Source: Pedobacter sp. B4-66 (lineage in GTDB: Bacteria; Bacteroidota; Bacteroidia; Sphingobacteriales; Sphingobacteriaceae). Taken from it: a stretch of DNA of 64,000 bases. Position 1 is the first letter of the stretch. Every line of letters begins with the position of its first letter. The notes below the pieces were generated by a model that saw only the letters and a list, made by a program, of their open reading frames with translations, made no database searches and was not told where the DNA came from. Where the stretch lies: assembly GCF_018492665.1 (NCBI RefSeq), contig NZ_JAFVME010000005.1, positions 372,001-436,000 on the forward strand. The letters are read 5' to 3'. This document shows, piece after piece, positions 35,121 to 44,090 of the stretch. The position numbers were made by a program, and so were the translations under genes.

Positions 35121-36254
35121 ATGAACTTATTCGACGTATATCCATTAAATAATATAGAAATAGTTAAAGCATCAGGCAGTACCGTTTGGGACGCTGAAGG
35201 ACAAGAATATCTGGACCTTTATGGAGGTCATGCTGTTATTTCAATCGGGCACACTCACCCTCACTATGTGCAACGCTTAACTGATCAGCTTAATAAGGTT
35301 GGTTTTTACTCTAATTCAGTTAAAATCCCTTTGCAAGTGCAATTAGCGGAGAAGTTAGGGGAGGTTTCTGGAAAGGCAGATTATCAGCTTTTCTTGTGTA
35401 ACTCTGGTGCTGAGGCTAATGAGAATGCTTTAAAACTGGCCTCTTTTTACAATGGCAGAAAGAAAGTTATTGCATTTAAGGGCGCTTTTCATGGCAGAAC
35501 ATCTTTAGCTGTTTCTGCTACTGATAACCCTAAAATTATTGCTCCTGTAAATGAAACTGATAACATCGTTTTTCTACCTCATAATGATGAAACTGCTTTA
35601 GAGCAGGCATTTGCTGAGTATGGAAATGATGTGGCGGCAGTAATTATTGAAGGAATTCAGGGTGTTGGAGGAATAAAAGAAGCTTCAGTAAACTTTTTAC
35701 AAAAGATCCGTTCACTTTGCGATCAATACAATGCAGTTTACATAGCAGACAGTGTTCAGTGTGGATACGGTAGAACAGGACTTTTTTATTCTCATGATTA
35801 TGCTGGTGTTAATGCCGACGTTTATACCATGGCTAAAGGAATGGGTAACGGTTTCCCTGTTGCCGGAATTTCTATTGCTCCAAAGTTTAAGCCTTGGCAT
35901 GGTATGTTAGGTACTACTTTTGGTGGTAATCATCTTGCTTGTGCAGCAGCTTTGGCTGTTCTTGAGGTTATTGAACAAGATAATTTATTGAAAAATGCCG
36001 AAGCAGTAGGTAGCTACCTGATAGAAGAATTAAAGAAAATTGAAGAGGTAAAAGAAGTACGTGGACGTGGCTTGATGATAGGTATTGACCTTCCTGAAAG
36101 TCTTTCGAACGTTAAAAAAGACCTTTTATTTAAACATAAAATATTTACAGGTGAAGCTAAGCCTAATGTAATTAGACTTTTACCTGCATTAAATTTAACT
36201 AAAGATCAGGCAGATCAATTTTTGAAAGAATTTAAAATTGCTTTAAAAGGATGA
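35121..36254 (+). CDS. argD: Acetylornithine aminotransferase
   Basis: Class III PLP-dependent aminotransferase of 377 residues. FLCNSGAEANENALKLA binds the phosphate, D210 lies in the pyridine-binding strand (YIADSVQCGYGRTG) and K239 in YTMAKGMGNG is the PLP lysine. It converts N-acyl-glutamate semialdehyde to N-acylornithine. The 3' end overlaps the carbamoyltransferase gene by 4 nt (ATGA). ADSVQ replaces the more common DEVQ. Confidence 0.92.
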   Translation: MNLFDVYPLNNIEIVKASGSTVWDAEGQEYLDLYGGHAVISIGHTHPHYVQRLTDQLNKVGFYSNSVKIPLQVQLAEKLGEVSGKADYQLFLCNSGAEANENALKLASFYNGRKKVIAFKGAFHGRTSLAVSATDNPKIIAPVNETDNIVFLPHNDETALEQAFAEYGNDVAAVIIEGIQGVGGIKEASVNFLQKIRSLCDQYNAVYIADSVQCGYGRTGLFYSHDYAGVNADVYTMAKGMGNGFPVAGISIAPKFKPWHGMLGTTFGGNHLACAAALAVLEVIEQDNLLKNAEAVGSYLIEELKKIEEVKEVRGRGLMIGIDLPESLSNVKKDLLFKHKIFTGEAKPNVIRLLPALNLTKDQADQFLKEFKIALKG

Positions 36255-37213
36255 ACCAATTCACCTCAGTAAATGATGTACAAGACATCGGCCAATTGGT
36301 TAAAGACGCATTGGCGCTAAAGGAAAGCCCTTATTCACATCAGCATTTAGGAAAAAATAAGACTCTTGGTCTCGTTTTTCTAAACCCAAGTTTACGCACA
36401 CGCTTAAGTACTCAAAAAGCAGCATTAAACTTAGGGATGAATGTGATGGTAATGAATATGGATAAAGAAGGCTGGGCATTAGAAACACAAGATGGTGTGG
36501 TAATGAACGGAACTACTGTTGAGCATATTCGTGAAGCAGCTGCCGTAATGGGTCAGTATTGCGACATTTTAGGCTTACGCTCTTTTCCTAAGTTGATAAA
36601 CAGAGATGAGGATTATAACGAAGACTTTTTCAATAAGTTTATTAAATATTGTAAAGTTCCTGTCGTAAGCTTAGAAAGTGCTACTCGTCATCCTTTACAA
36701 AGTTTAGCAGATCTTGTTACTATTAAAGAAACCTGGAGTGGAGCAGCTAAACCAAAAGTGGTATTGGCATGGGCGCCTCACATTAAGGCATTACCTCAGG
36801 CTGTTCCAAATTCATTCGCAGAATGGATGTGTAAGGCCCAGGCAGATGGAATGCTTGATTTTACCATCGCTCAGCCTAAAGGATATGAGTTAAGTGAAGA
36901 TTTTACTCCTGGTGCAACCATTACACATAACTTAGATGAGGCATTAAAAGGGGCAGATTATGTTTATGTTAAAAACTGGTCTAGCTTTAAAGAGTATGGA
37001 AAAGTACTTACCTATCCTGAAGGGTGGATGCTGAATAATGAAAAATTAGTAGGAACAAACGATGCTAAAGTTATGCATTGCTTACCTGTTCGCCGCGACC
37101 TTGAGCTATCCTCCGAAATATTGGATGGGCCTAACTCATTAGTGATCCATGAAGCTGGAAACCGCTTATGGGCAGCGCAGGCAGTGCTAAAACAAATGTT
37201 AGAAAAATTATAA
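36251..37213 (+). CDS. argF': N-acylornithine carbamoyltransferase (AOTCase/SOTCase type)
   Basis: Protein of 320 residues. The carbamoyl-phosphate loop is FLNPSLRTRLST rather than the STRTR of ordinary OTCase, and HCLPVRRDLELSSEILDG replaces the OTCase HCLP signature context, placing it in the N-acyl-ornithine group known from Xanthomonas (acetyl) and Bacteroides (succinyl). The position that separates the two, Pro90 in Bacteroides SOTCase and Glu92 in Xanthomonas AOTCase as recalled, is V90 here (NGTTVEH). Acetyl versus succinyl specificity therefore stays open. It overlaps argD by 4 nt. Confidence 0.92.
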   Translation: MNQFTSVNDVQDIGQLVKDALALKESPYSHQHLGKNKTLGLVFLNPSLRTRLSTQKAALNLGMNVMVMNMDKEGWALETQDGVVMNGTTVEHIREAAAVMGQYCDILGLRSFPKLINRDEDYNEDFFNKFIKYCKVPVVSLESATRHPLQSLADLVTIKETWSGAAKPKVVLAWAPHIKALPQAVPNSFAEWMCKAQADGMLDFTIAQPKGYELSEDFTPGATITHNLDEALKGADYVYVKNWSSFKEYGKVLTYPEGWMLNNEKLVGTNDAKVMHCLPVRRDLELSSEILDGPNSLVIHEAGNRLWAAQAVLKQMLEKL

Positions 37214-37228
37214 TAGAAGACTGTACGT

Positions 37229-38017
37229 ATGAAGAAGCTCAGTGTAATTAAGATTGGCGGGAATGTTATAGATAATTCAGAGAAACTAAATCAGTTTTTA
37301 CTTGATTTTACAGCACTTCCAGGAGATAAGATTTTAATTCACGGTGGCGGTAAAATTGCAACCGAACTGGGTGTATCATTAGGCGTAGAAGCCAAAATGG
37401 TAGAAGGACGACGTATCACTGATATAGAGACACTGCGGGTAGTTACCATGGTTTACGCCGGATTGATTAACAAGAATATGGTTGCTCAATTGCAGGCTAA
37501 AGGCAGTAATGCTATTGGTTTAACTGGAGCAGATGGGAATATTATCAAGGCGGCTAAAAGACCCGTAAAGGATATTGACTATGGTTTTGTAGGTGATCTT
37601 GATGAGTCTTCGGTATCTTCAGCTACTTTAGATAGTTTGCTAAAAGCCGGTCTTGTTCCTGTGTTGTGTGCTATAACCCATGATGGAGAATCGCAATTGC
37701 TTAATACCAATGCAGATACTATTGCCTCTGCTGTTGCTGTTGCCATGTCTTCTCTTTATGATACTTCTTTGATTTACTGTTTCGAAAAACGAGGTGTAAT
37801 GAGAGATATTGATGATGATCAATCATTAGTACCTGTGATTAAAATGGGAGAGTTCGAGACATTGAAAAATGAAGGTGTAGTTTCGGGAGGAATGATTCCT
37901 AAATTGCACAATGCATTTGAGGCTATAAAGAGTGGAGTTAATGCAGTATATATTGGCAAGGCAGATGAATTGCCACAAATAGATCAACAGAATTTCGGAA
38001 CCAGATTAATCAGATAA
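37229..38017 (+). CDS. argB: Acetylglutamate kinase
   Basis: Amino-acid-kinase fold protein of 262 residues. IKIGGNVIDN near the N-terminus and IHGGGKIATELG bind ATP phosphates and substrate; NTNADTIASAVAVAM binds acyl-glutamate. It phosphorylates N-acylglutamate, the usual feedback-controlled step. The N-terminal helix found in arginine-inhibited hexameric kinases is absent, so inhibition by arginine may be weak. It sits 15 nt after the carbamoyltransferase and 2 nt before proC. Confidence 0.92.
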   Translation: MKKLSVIKIGGNVIDNSEKLNQFLLDFTALPGDKILIHGGGKIATELGVSLGVEAKMVEGRRITDIETLRVVTMVYAGLINKNMVAQLQAKGSNAIGLTGADGNIIKAAKRPVKDIDYGFVGDLDESSVSSATLDSLLKAGLVPVLCAITHDGESQLLNTNADTIASAVAVAMSSLYDTSLIYCFEKRGVMRDIDDDQSLVPVIKMGEFETLKNEGVVSGGMIPKLHNAFEAIKSGVNAVYIGKADELPQIDQQNFGTRLIR

Positions 38018-38019
38018 TT

Positions 38020-38838
38020 ATGAACCAGTTTAAAGGCAGTATTGCCATTTTAGGAAGCGGAAATATTGGTGTCTCATTAGCCAAAGGGCTAGTTAAGGCA
38101 AGTTATGCACAACCCGGTCAGATTACGCTTACAAGACGTAACATTTCTAATTTAACTGCATTTTCTGATCAGGGATTTATGGTTAGCGGAGAAAATGCTG
38201 CAGTTGTTGCTGCGGCTGATATTGTGGTTTTGGCTGTTTTGCCACAACAACTTAATCAGTTACTGGAACAAATACGCCCTGCAGTTGATCCGAAGAAACA
38301 AGTCTTCATCTCTGTTGCATCTGGTGTAAGTTGTATTGATATCAGAAATAAACTGGGAGAGGGAGTACAGGTTGTAAGAGCGATGCCTAATACGGCAATA
38401 GCTATAGGTCAATCTATGACTTGTGTAGCCACTGATAATGCCTCAAAAGAAAATGTTGATGAGGTGATCAGGATGTTTGAAACTGTTGGGTCTGTTGTTA
38501 AAATTAACGAGGATTTAATGACTTCTGCAACTGCATTGTGTGCTTGTGGAATTGCATTTTTCTTACGTGCGATAAGAGCAGCATCGCAAGGTGGTGTTGA
38601 AATCGGCTTCCATGCAGATGAAGCATTAAAAATGGCTGTACAAACAGCAAAAGGTGCAGCAGATTTGCTATTGCAAATGCAATCACACCCTGAACAGGAG
38701 ATTGATAAAGTTACTTCGCCTAAGGGATGTACAATAGCTGGATTAAACGAGATGGAGCATAATGGCTTCAGCTCATCTTTAATTAAGGGTATCAAGTTAT
38801 CGGCAATTAAGGCCGGGGCTTTATACACTAAAGAATAA
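38020..38838 (+). CDS. proC: Pyrroline-5-carboxylate reductase
   Basis: Protein of 272 residues. The NAD(P)-binding motif IAILGSGNIGVSLAKGL opens the Rossmann domain, and the C-terminal dimerisation domain carries the ProC signature around VTSPKGCTIAGLNEMEHNGF. It makes proline from pyrroline-5-carboxylate. Its place between argB and argE links proline and arginine synthesis; ornithine could feed proline through P5C if an ornithine aminotransferase activity exists elsewhere. Confidence 0.92.
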   Translation: MNQFKGSIAILGSGNIGVSLAKGLVKASYAQPGQITLTRRNISNLTAFSDQGFMVSGENAAVVAAADIVVLAVLPQQLNQLLEQIRPAVDPKKQVFISVASGVSCIDIRNKLGEGVQVVRAMPNTAIAIGQSMTCVATDNASKENVDEVIRMFETVGSVVKINEDLMTSATALCACGIAFFLRAIRAASQGGVEIGFHADEALKMAVQTAKGAADLLLQMQSHPEQEIDKVTSPKGCTIAGLNEMEHNGFSSSLIKGIKLSAIKAGALYTKE

Positions 38839-38844
38839 TTATTT

Positions 38845-39912
38845 ATGATAGAACAACTGCAAAAAGATAGTTTAGGATTGTTGAAAAAACTAATAGGCAT
38901 TCAGTCTTTTAGTAAAGAGGAAGATAAGACGGCTGATGCGATTGAACAGTTTTTGCAGCAACGCGATATAAAAACATACCGAAAGCTTAATAACATCTGG
39001 GCTTACAATAAGCACTTTGATGCGAGTAAGCCTACATTGCTTTTAAACTCTCATCATGATACCGTAAAGCCGAATTCAGGCTATACGCGCAATCCTTACG
39101 ACGCGGAAGTAGAAGATGGTAAATTATACGGGCTGGGTAGCAATGATGCAGGAGGATGTCTGGTATCGCTTATAGCGACATTTCTGTATTACAATGAACA
39201 GGAAGAATTGAGCTACAACATTTGCTTGGCTACAACTGCTGAAGAAGAAATTTCGGGAAATAATGGTCTTGAATGTGTGCTTCCCGATTTGGGAGAGCTG
39301 GAATTTGCGATCGTAGGAGAACCTACTCAAATGAATCTTGCAATTGCCGAACGCGGATTGTTGGTTTTAGATTGTACTTCAACTGGAAAAGCAGGCCATG
39401 CGGCACGTGAAGAGGGAGATAATGCAATTTACAAAGCACTTGCAGATATTGAATGGTTCAGAAATTATCGCTTCTCTAAAGTTTCAGAGGTGTTTGGTCC
39501 ATTAAAAATGTCGGTTACTATTATCAATGCCGGTTCTCAGCATAATGTAGTTCCAGCTACTTGTACTTTTACTGTGGATGTGCGTGTAACTGATGCATAT
39601 ACCAATGAAGAGGTGCTAAAGATTATCCGCACTAATGTTGATTGTGAGGTAAAGCCTAGGTCCATAAGATTAAAGCCGTCTTCAATTGATAAAGAGCACC
39701 CACTTGTTCAATCGGGGATCGCACTTGGAAGAACTACTTATGGCTCTCCAACAACTTCTGATCAAGCTTTGTTGAGTATTCCTTCTGTAAAGGTTGGTCC
39801 TGGTGATTCAGCCCGTTCTCACATGGCTGATGAATACGTTTTTGTTAATGAGGTTGCCGAAGGTATTGAGCTTTATATTAAAATGCTTAAGCCGGTTATA
39901 AAAGGCAAATAA
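38845..39912 (+). CDS. argE: M20-family deacylase, acetylornithine deacetylase-like
   Basis: Protein of 355 residues with a complete two-zinc M20 site: NSHHDTV (His), LGSNDAGG (Asp), TAEEEISG (catalytic and ligand Glu), VGEPTQ (Glu) and a late ARSHMADE (His). It would remove the acyl group from N-acylcitrulline or N-acylornithine. In the acylornithine-carbamoyltransferase pathway the natural substrate should be N-acylcitrulline; this is inferred from the neighbouring carbamoyltransferase. It is the last gene before the operon terminator. Confidence 0.88.
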   Translation: MIEQLQKDSLGLLKKLIGIQSFSKEEDKTADAIEQFLQQRDIKTYRKLNNIWAYNKHFDASKPTLLLNSHHDTVKPNSGYTRNPYDAEVEDGKLYGLGSNDAGGCLVSLIATFLYYNEQEELSYNICLATTAEEEISGNNGLECVLPDLGELEFAIVGEPTQMNLAIAERGLLVLDCTSTGKAGHAAREEGDNAIYKALADIEWFRNYRFSKVSEVFGPLKMSVTIINAGSQHNVVPATCTFTVDVRVTDAYTNEEVLKIIRTNVDCEVKPRSIRLKPSSIDKEHPLVQSGIALGRTTYGSPTTSDQALLSIPSVKVGPGDSARSHMADEYVFVNEVAEGIELYIKMLKPVIKGK

Positions 39913-39924
39913 AATACTTCTTGC

Positions 39925-39957
39925 GGCCTGTCTTCATTCTGAGGCAGGCCTTTTTTT
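39925..39957 (+). terminator. Terminator of the arginine operon
   Basis: Stem GGCCTG / CAGGCC (39925-39930 / 39945-39950), a 14-nt loop, then seven T. It ends the operon after argE, so argH needs its own promoter. Confidence 0.85.
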
Positions 39958-40267
39958 AATAATCATCCCATAGTTGATACTAGCTTATAGCTTCTCTAAA
40001 GGTTGCAGGGCTTTCGTTTTATTCAAATTGGTGTTTCTCGGATATTTTTAGTTTGGTGTTCAGCTTAATTTGCGTCTTGTAGTCTTTAAGGGGCTATTAA
40101 CTATATTATTCATTCAAAAAACTAAACTATGAAACAAAGATTACTCATGGAAATGGTCATCTCGTCCTGTCGGTTCGAAAGACATCTGTTTGTTTGTCAG
40201 TAGATTCTGTTCTTATTTTTGATTGTTCTTGTTAACCAAAACCATAAAAATATTTACATTTACGTTA
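39958..40267 (+). other. Intergenic region before the TPR kinase, no confident gene
   Basis: The stretch holds one 24-codon ORF (40129-40203, starting MKQRLLMEMV) with no supporting context, no exact TAnnTTTG box, and no strong hairpin after the arg terminator. Nothing else is recognised. Confidence 0.4.
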
Positions 40268-42262
40268 ATGTCAAATCTCTCATCATATTCTTTTCGGTTA
40301 AAGCTCATGGTTTTCTTATGCTTAATACTTGGCGAATCAAAGGGGCAAATAAAACCTGTGTACGAAAGCGATAAATATAAGGCAGATAGCATACGAATTA
40401 AACAATTATTAGATTCAGGATTTAAAGTTGTAGATGCCCAGCCTGATAAAGCTGAAAATTATTGCAAAAAGGCATTAGAGATTGCCAATAATACAGGAAA
40501 TCTAAAAGGAGTTATTGCTGCAAACAATACTTATGTCATAGTACTTCTTATTCAAGGAAAATATCGTGGTGCACTCGATGTGGCATCAAAGTCGGTAGCT
40601 TTGAGTAAACAAGTCAAAAGCGATGCACATTTGGCTCAGTCTTATTCACGAAGGGGATTGGCTGGTATTTTTTTAGGGCATTTTCAAATGGCTGCTAATA
40701 ATTTGCTTGATGCAGCGATAATTTTGGAAAGGATTGGCAGCAAGTTAGAGATACAGAAATCATTCAATATTTTATCAATTGTTTTTACTGAACTGAAGGA
40801 TAAAAAGAAATCATTGGAGTATGCGCTAAGTGCCGAAAGTCTGGGAAGGAGCAATAAGGATCTCTCTGCTGATATAATGACACTAATGCAGTTGGCAAGA
40901 GCAAGAGCGCTGAATAATCAATTTGAAATATCCAATTCACTTTTTGATAAGTTACTGCCATTGGTCAAAAAAAAGGAGGATATAGGGACACTAACTTATA
41001 CTTATGTGTATATGGCTGAACTGGCTGTTCAGGAGCGCAAATATAAAAAGGCACTAGATCTTTACCAGATTGCTTATAAATTGGCCGTCCAATTAAAAAT
41101 TCCAGACTGTTTAATCTACACCAATGGAGGTTTGGCTAGGGTCTATTATGAGTTAAACGATTACCAGAAATCAGAATATCATTTGCTTCAGGGGATAAGT
41201 TATGCCCGTAAAGTGGAGTCAGAGAATATGCTTAGAGAGCTTTTGTTATTAGGTTCTGAGCTTAAAGAAAAACAAAATGAATTACGAGATGCGCTGCATT
41301 ATAGAAAAGAGTATGAACAGTTAAATGCCAGGCTATTAGGCTTGGATCTTCAGCAGAGTATACAGCGATTGGAAGCCGAATTTCAAAACTCGGTGAAAGA
41401 AAGAGAGATTGCTCAGCAAAAGCTACTTAATGCTAAAAATCAATTGAAAATATCTCAAAAAGACAATTATATAGTAATCTCAATCTTTGTTATTGTTACT
41501 CTAGCTGCATTTACACTCCTGATCTATTTTTGGTATAGAAATAAGCAAAGAATTGCAAATAAAAACCTTGTTTTGCTTCAAAAGGAGAAAGAGATGCAGG
41601 TACTTCGGGCTATGATTGATGGAGAAGAAACTGAGCGATCACGATTAGCCAAGGACTTACATGATGGTGTCGGTGGGCTACTATCCGCAACAAAAATGCA
41701 CTTGAGTATCTTGCAAAATGATCAGAATTATCCAGACATCCACAATCATTTTAATCATACAGTGTCGATGCTGGATAGCGCCTCTCAGGAAATTAGGATG
41801 ATTGCACACAATCTTGCCCCTGAATTATTAGTGAAATTTGGTTTAAATAAAGCGTTGGCAGCCTATTTTTCAAGACTACAGTCACCAAAATTTAAGATTA
41901 ATTACCTAAAAGTCGGTGAAGTTCCAAGATTAGAAAGCAATTTTGAGTTACTGGTTTACCGTGTTATACAGGAGCTAATAAATAATGTGATCAAACATGC
42001 GCATTCAAATTATGTATTGGTGCAAATGAGCTATCATGAAAATGCACTGTCAATAACAGTTGAGGATAATGGAGTAGGTGTAAAAATGGGCGAAAGTGAA
42101 GGCCTTGGTTTTAATAACCTAAAATCAAGGGTTGATGCTGTAAATGGTTACATAGAAGTTGATTCATCACCAGGCAATGGAACAACTGTTTTTGTGGAGT
42201 TTGACGTTAAGAAGTATATTAAACAAGAAAAGGGATTGATTATACAAAATACAGGTTTATGA
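40268..42262 (+). CDS. TPR-containing membrane histidine kinase (HisKA_3)
   Basis: Protein of 664 residues: signal peptide (about 1-26), tetratricopeptide repeats in the extracytoplasmic half (about 45-345), a coiled coil, one transmembrane helix (YIVISIFVIVTLAAFTLLIY), then HisKA_3 with the phosphoacceptor His in RSRLAKDLHDGVGGLLS and a HATPase (NNVIKHA, EDNGVGV, GLGFNNL). This is the NarX/DegS-like type common in Bacteroidota. The start ATG 40268 is preferred to TTG 40223. The 3' end overlaps a LuxR-type regulator by 4 nt, its cognate partner. Confidence 0.88.
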   Translation: MSNLSSYSFRLKLMVFLCLILGESKGQIKPVYESDKYKADSIRIKQLLDSGFKVVDAQPDKAENYCKKALEIANNTGNLKGVIAANNTYVIVLLIQGKYRGALDVASKSVALSKQVKSDAHLAQSYSRRGLAGIFLGHFQMAANNLLDAAIILERIGSKLEIQKSFNILSIVFTELKDKKKSLEYALSAESLGRSNKDLSADIMTLMQLARARALNNQFEISNSLFDKLLPLVKKKEDIGTLTYTYVYMAELAVQERKYKKALDLYQIAYKLAVQLKIPDCLIYTNGGLARVYYELNDYQKSEYHLLQGISYARKVESENMLRELLLLGSELKEKQNELRDALHYRKEYEQLNARLLGLDLQQSIQRLEAEFQNSVKEREIAQQKLLNAKNQLKISQKDNYIVISIFVIVTLAAFTLLIYFWYRNKQRIANKNLVLLQKEKEMQVLRAMIDGEETERSRLAKDLHDGVGGLLSATKMHLSILQNDQNYPDIHNHFNHTVSMLDSASQEIRMIAHNLAPELLVKFGLNKALAAYFSRLQSPKFKINYLKVGEVPRLESNFELLVYRVIQELINNVIKHAHSNYVLVQMSYHENALSITVEDNGVGVKMGESEGLGFNNLKSRVDAVNGYIEVDSSPGNGTTVFVEFDVKKYIKQEKGLIIQNTGL

Positions 42263-42897
42263 TACCTATTACAATTGGAATAGCCGATGACCATCTGTTG
42301 GTCATTCAGGGCATAAAAGCAATGCTAGCCAAAAAGAGTCATTTGAGTATTGTGTTCGCAGCGGAGAATGGGAAATCATTATTTGATAATTTAAAAATCG
42401 CACAGCCAGACGTACTCCTATTAGATATCCAGATGCCCGATGTGAGTGGGATCGATCTGTGTCAACAAGTCGCAAAAGATTATCCTTCCGTAAAAATAGT
42501 GGCATTAACGAATATGGACGAATCGTTTTATGTGAAACAAATGATCCGAAATGGGGCAGCAGGCTATTTGCTTAAAAATACGGATCAATTTACCATGATA
42601 GAGGCAATTGAGGAGGTTATGATGGGCAATCAATATCTTGATAAACAGATTCAAAAAAATCTGATGGAAGAAATGCTCCTAGGTAAAAAAAGGTCTGCTC
42701 AACAGGTGATGCTAACAAAGAGAGAATTAGAAATACTTGGACTAATTGCAAAGGAATTTACCAATCATGAGATTGCAGAAAGTCTTTTCATTAGTTTAAG
42801 GACCGTTCAAACTCATCGTTTAAACATCAGCCACAAGCTAAATGCTAAGAATATGGTTAGCCTTGTTAAAGAAGCATATAAGAGAGGCCTTATTTAA
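42259..42897 (+). CDS. LuxR/NarL-type response regulator
   Basis: Protein of 212 residues. The receiver domain has D10/D11 and phosphoacceptor D56 (LLLDIQMPD), T85-like and K residues (LTNMDE, LLKN), and the C-terminal GerE/LuxR helix-turn-helix is LTKRELEILGLIAKEFTNHEIAESLFISLRTVQTHR in form. It overlaps the TPR kinase gene by 4 nt, so the pair forms a two-component system. Its targets may be the genes just downstream, which is inference. Confidence 0.92.
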   Translation: MIPITIGIADDHLLVIQGIKAMLAKKSHLSIVFAAENGKSLFDNLKIAQPDVLLLDIQMPDVSGIDLCQQVAKDYPSVKIVALTNMDESFYVKQMIRNGAAGYLLKNTDQFTMIEAIEEVMMGNQYLDKQIQKNLMEEMLLGKKRSAQQVMLTKRELEILGLIAKEFTNHEIAESLFISLRTVQTHRLNISHKLNAKNMVSLVKEAYKRGLI

Positions 42898-42991
42898 AAC
42901 TAAGTAAATTACGTATTTATAAAACTACCGCAGGCTGCGGATGTGGCACGTATCCCACGCTTTTAATTTTACCTAAACAAAATTAAAGGCA

Positions 42992-43222
42992 ATGGAAAAG
43001 ACTTACATCCCTGGCATAACTGCCAAAATTACTATCCCAACATCCGACTGTATTAAGAAATACTGCGAGATGAAATCGTTGGGAGTTAACTTTATTAAAG
43101 CTCCGGCATATTCCCATCGTGGTTTATCAGCAGATTTTATTGATGCTTTCGGTAACGAGTGTTCAATACTTGAAGAGCGGAATTATCAATCTTCATACGC
43201 TTTCTGTGATGAGATACGCTAG
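42992..43222 (+). pseudogene. C-terminal VOC (glyoxalase-like) domain fragment
   Basis: A 76-codon ORF. Its second half (MKSLGVNFIKAPAYSHRG, then SADFIDAFGNECSILEER) matches the last beta strands of VOC/glyoxalase proteins, which normally have about 120-130 residues; the first half of the fold is missing. The ORF is intact, so it could be a real small protein, but a deletion remnant is more likely. Its end overlaps the AraC regulator start by 14 nt, which may give translational coupling. Confidence 0.5.
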
Positions 43223-44090
43223 AGAGTTAAGCAACCGCAATACGATATCCTGCGATACTGTTCGGAATGCTACTACTGAGATGCAGGAGAATCATTACAC
43301 ATTTAAGTTTGTTTTGAGGGGCCAACAGGATTACCTAATGGCAAAACGTAAGGTTAGCATCTTTCCGGATAGCTTTCTTTTCCTTCCTCCAGGAACCAAT
43401 TATACAAGTGTTATTGATTCTTATGACCCTGTAGATATTCTTTCGGTTTCGGTAAGTGCTAATTTTCTGTCAGATTTTCACAGCTCTTATTATAGCCGTA
43501 CGGACTTGTTGTCGGGTGTTGCAGAATCCAACAATGAGATTCCTGAAGTGTTGGAGTCATTTTATCCTTTTAGTGGTGATATGCGATTTACTGTAATGCA
43601 TTTATATCAACAGTTAATTGAAGGAGAAGCGGATGAGTTACTGATCAATGAGTATCTGCACCATTGTTTGCTAAACTTTTACAGAATAAGAGGAAGAGAG
43701 GTTAACAGCCGAATGGAAAGGCTGGGGGCATTAAAGGCAAGTACCAGACAAGAGTTATTTAAACGATTGATATTGGCAAAGGAGTTTATTAGTAACAATT
43801 ATAATAAAAAGTTTAATCTGAACGATGTTGCTCGCTTTTCTTGTTTGTCTGTTAATCACTTATTAAGGACGTTTAAGGAGGCTTATGGGGTATCGCCTTA
43901 TCAGTTTCTGACACAAGTTAGGCTAGAAAGGGCTAAGTACTTTTTAGAGCATGCAGATTACCAGATTGCTTACACTTCAATGATGGTAGGATTTGAATCA
44001 GTAAGCTCTTTTATCCGTGTGTTTAAAAGCACATTTAATATCACTCCGCGTAGATATAAGAGCTCATTTTCAATAAATAAGCCATGTTAA
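43209..44090 (+). CDS. AraC-family transcriptional regulator
   Basis: Protein of about 293 residues. The C-terminal part carries two helix-turn-helix motifs of the AraC type (FNLNDVARFSCLSVNHLLRTFKEAYGVSPYQF and the closing IAYTSMMVGFESVSSFIRVFKSTF...TPRRYK). The N-terminal part (1-170) is a probable cupin-like sensor domain (FKFVLRGQQDYL, FLFLPPGTNY). ATG 43209 (MRYARELSNRNT) is chosen over an upstream ATG at 43119 because the earlier part reads in an overlapping frame of the VOC remnant. It overlaps the next gene by 7 nt. Confidence 0.85.
   Translation: MRYARELSNRNTISCDTVRNATTEMQENHYTFKFVLRGQQDYLMAKRKVSIFPDSFLFLPPGTNYTSVIDSYDPVDILSVSVSANFLSDFHSSYYSRTDLLSGVAESNNEIPEVLESFYPFSGDMRFTVMHLYQQLIEGEADELLINEYLHHCLLNFYRIRGREVNSRMERLGALKASTRQELFKRLILAKEFISNNYNKKFNLNDVARFSCLSVNHLLRTFKEAYGVSPYQFLTQVRLERAKYFLEHADYQIAYTSMMVGFESVSSFIRVFKSTFNITPRRYKSSFSINKPC

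Noticed and set aside
40129..40203. 24-codon ORF between argE and the TPR kinase
   Set aside because: No promoter box, no hairpin and no amino-acid bias that would suggest a leader peptide.
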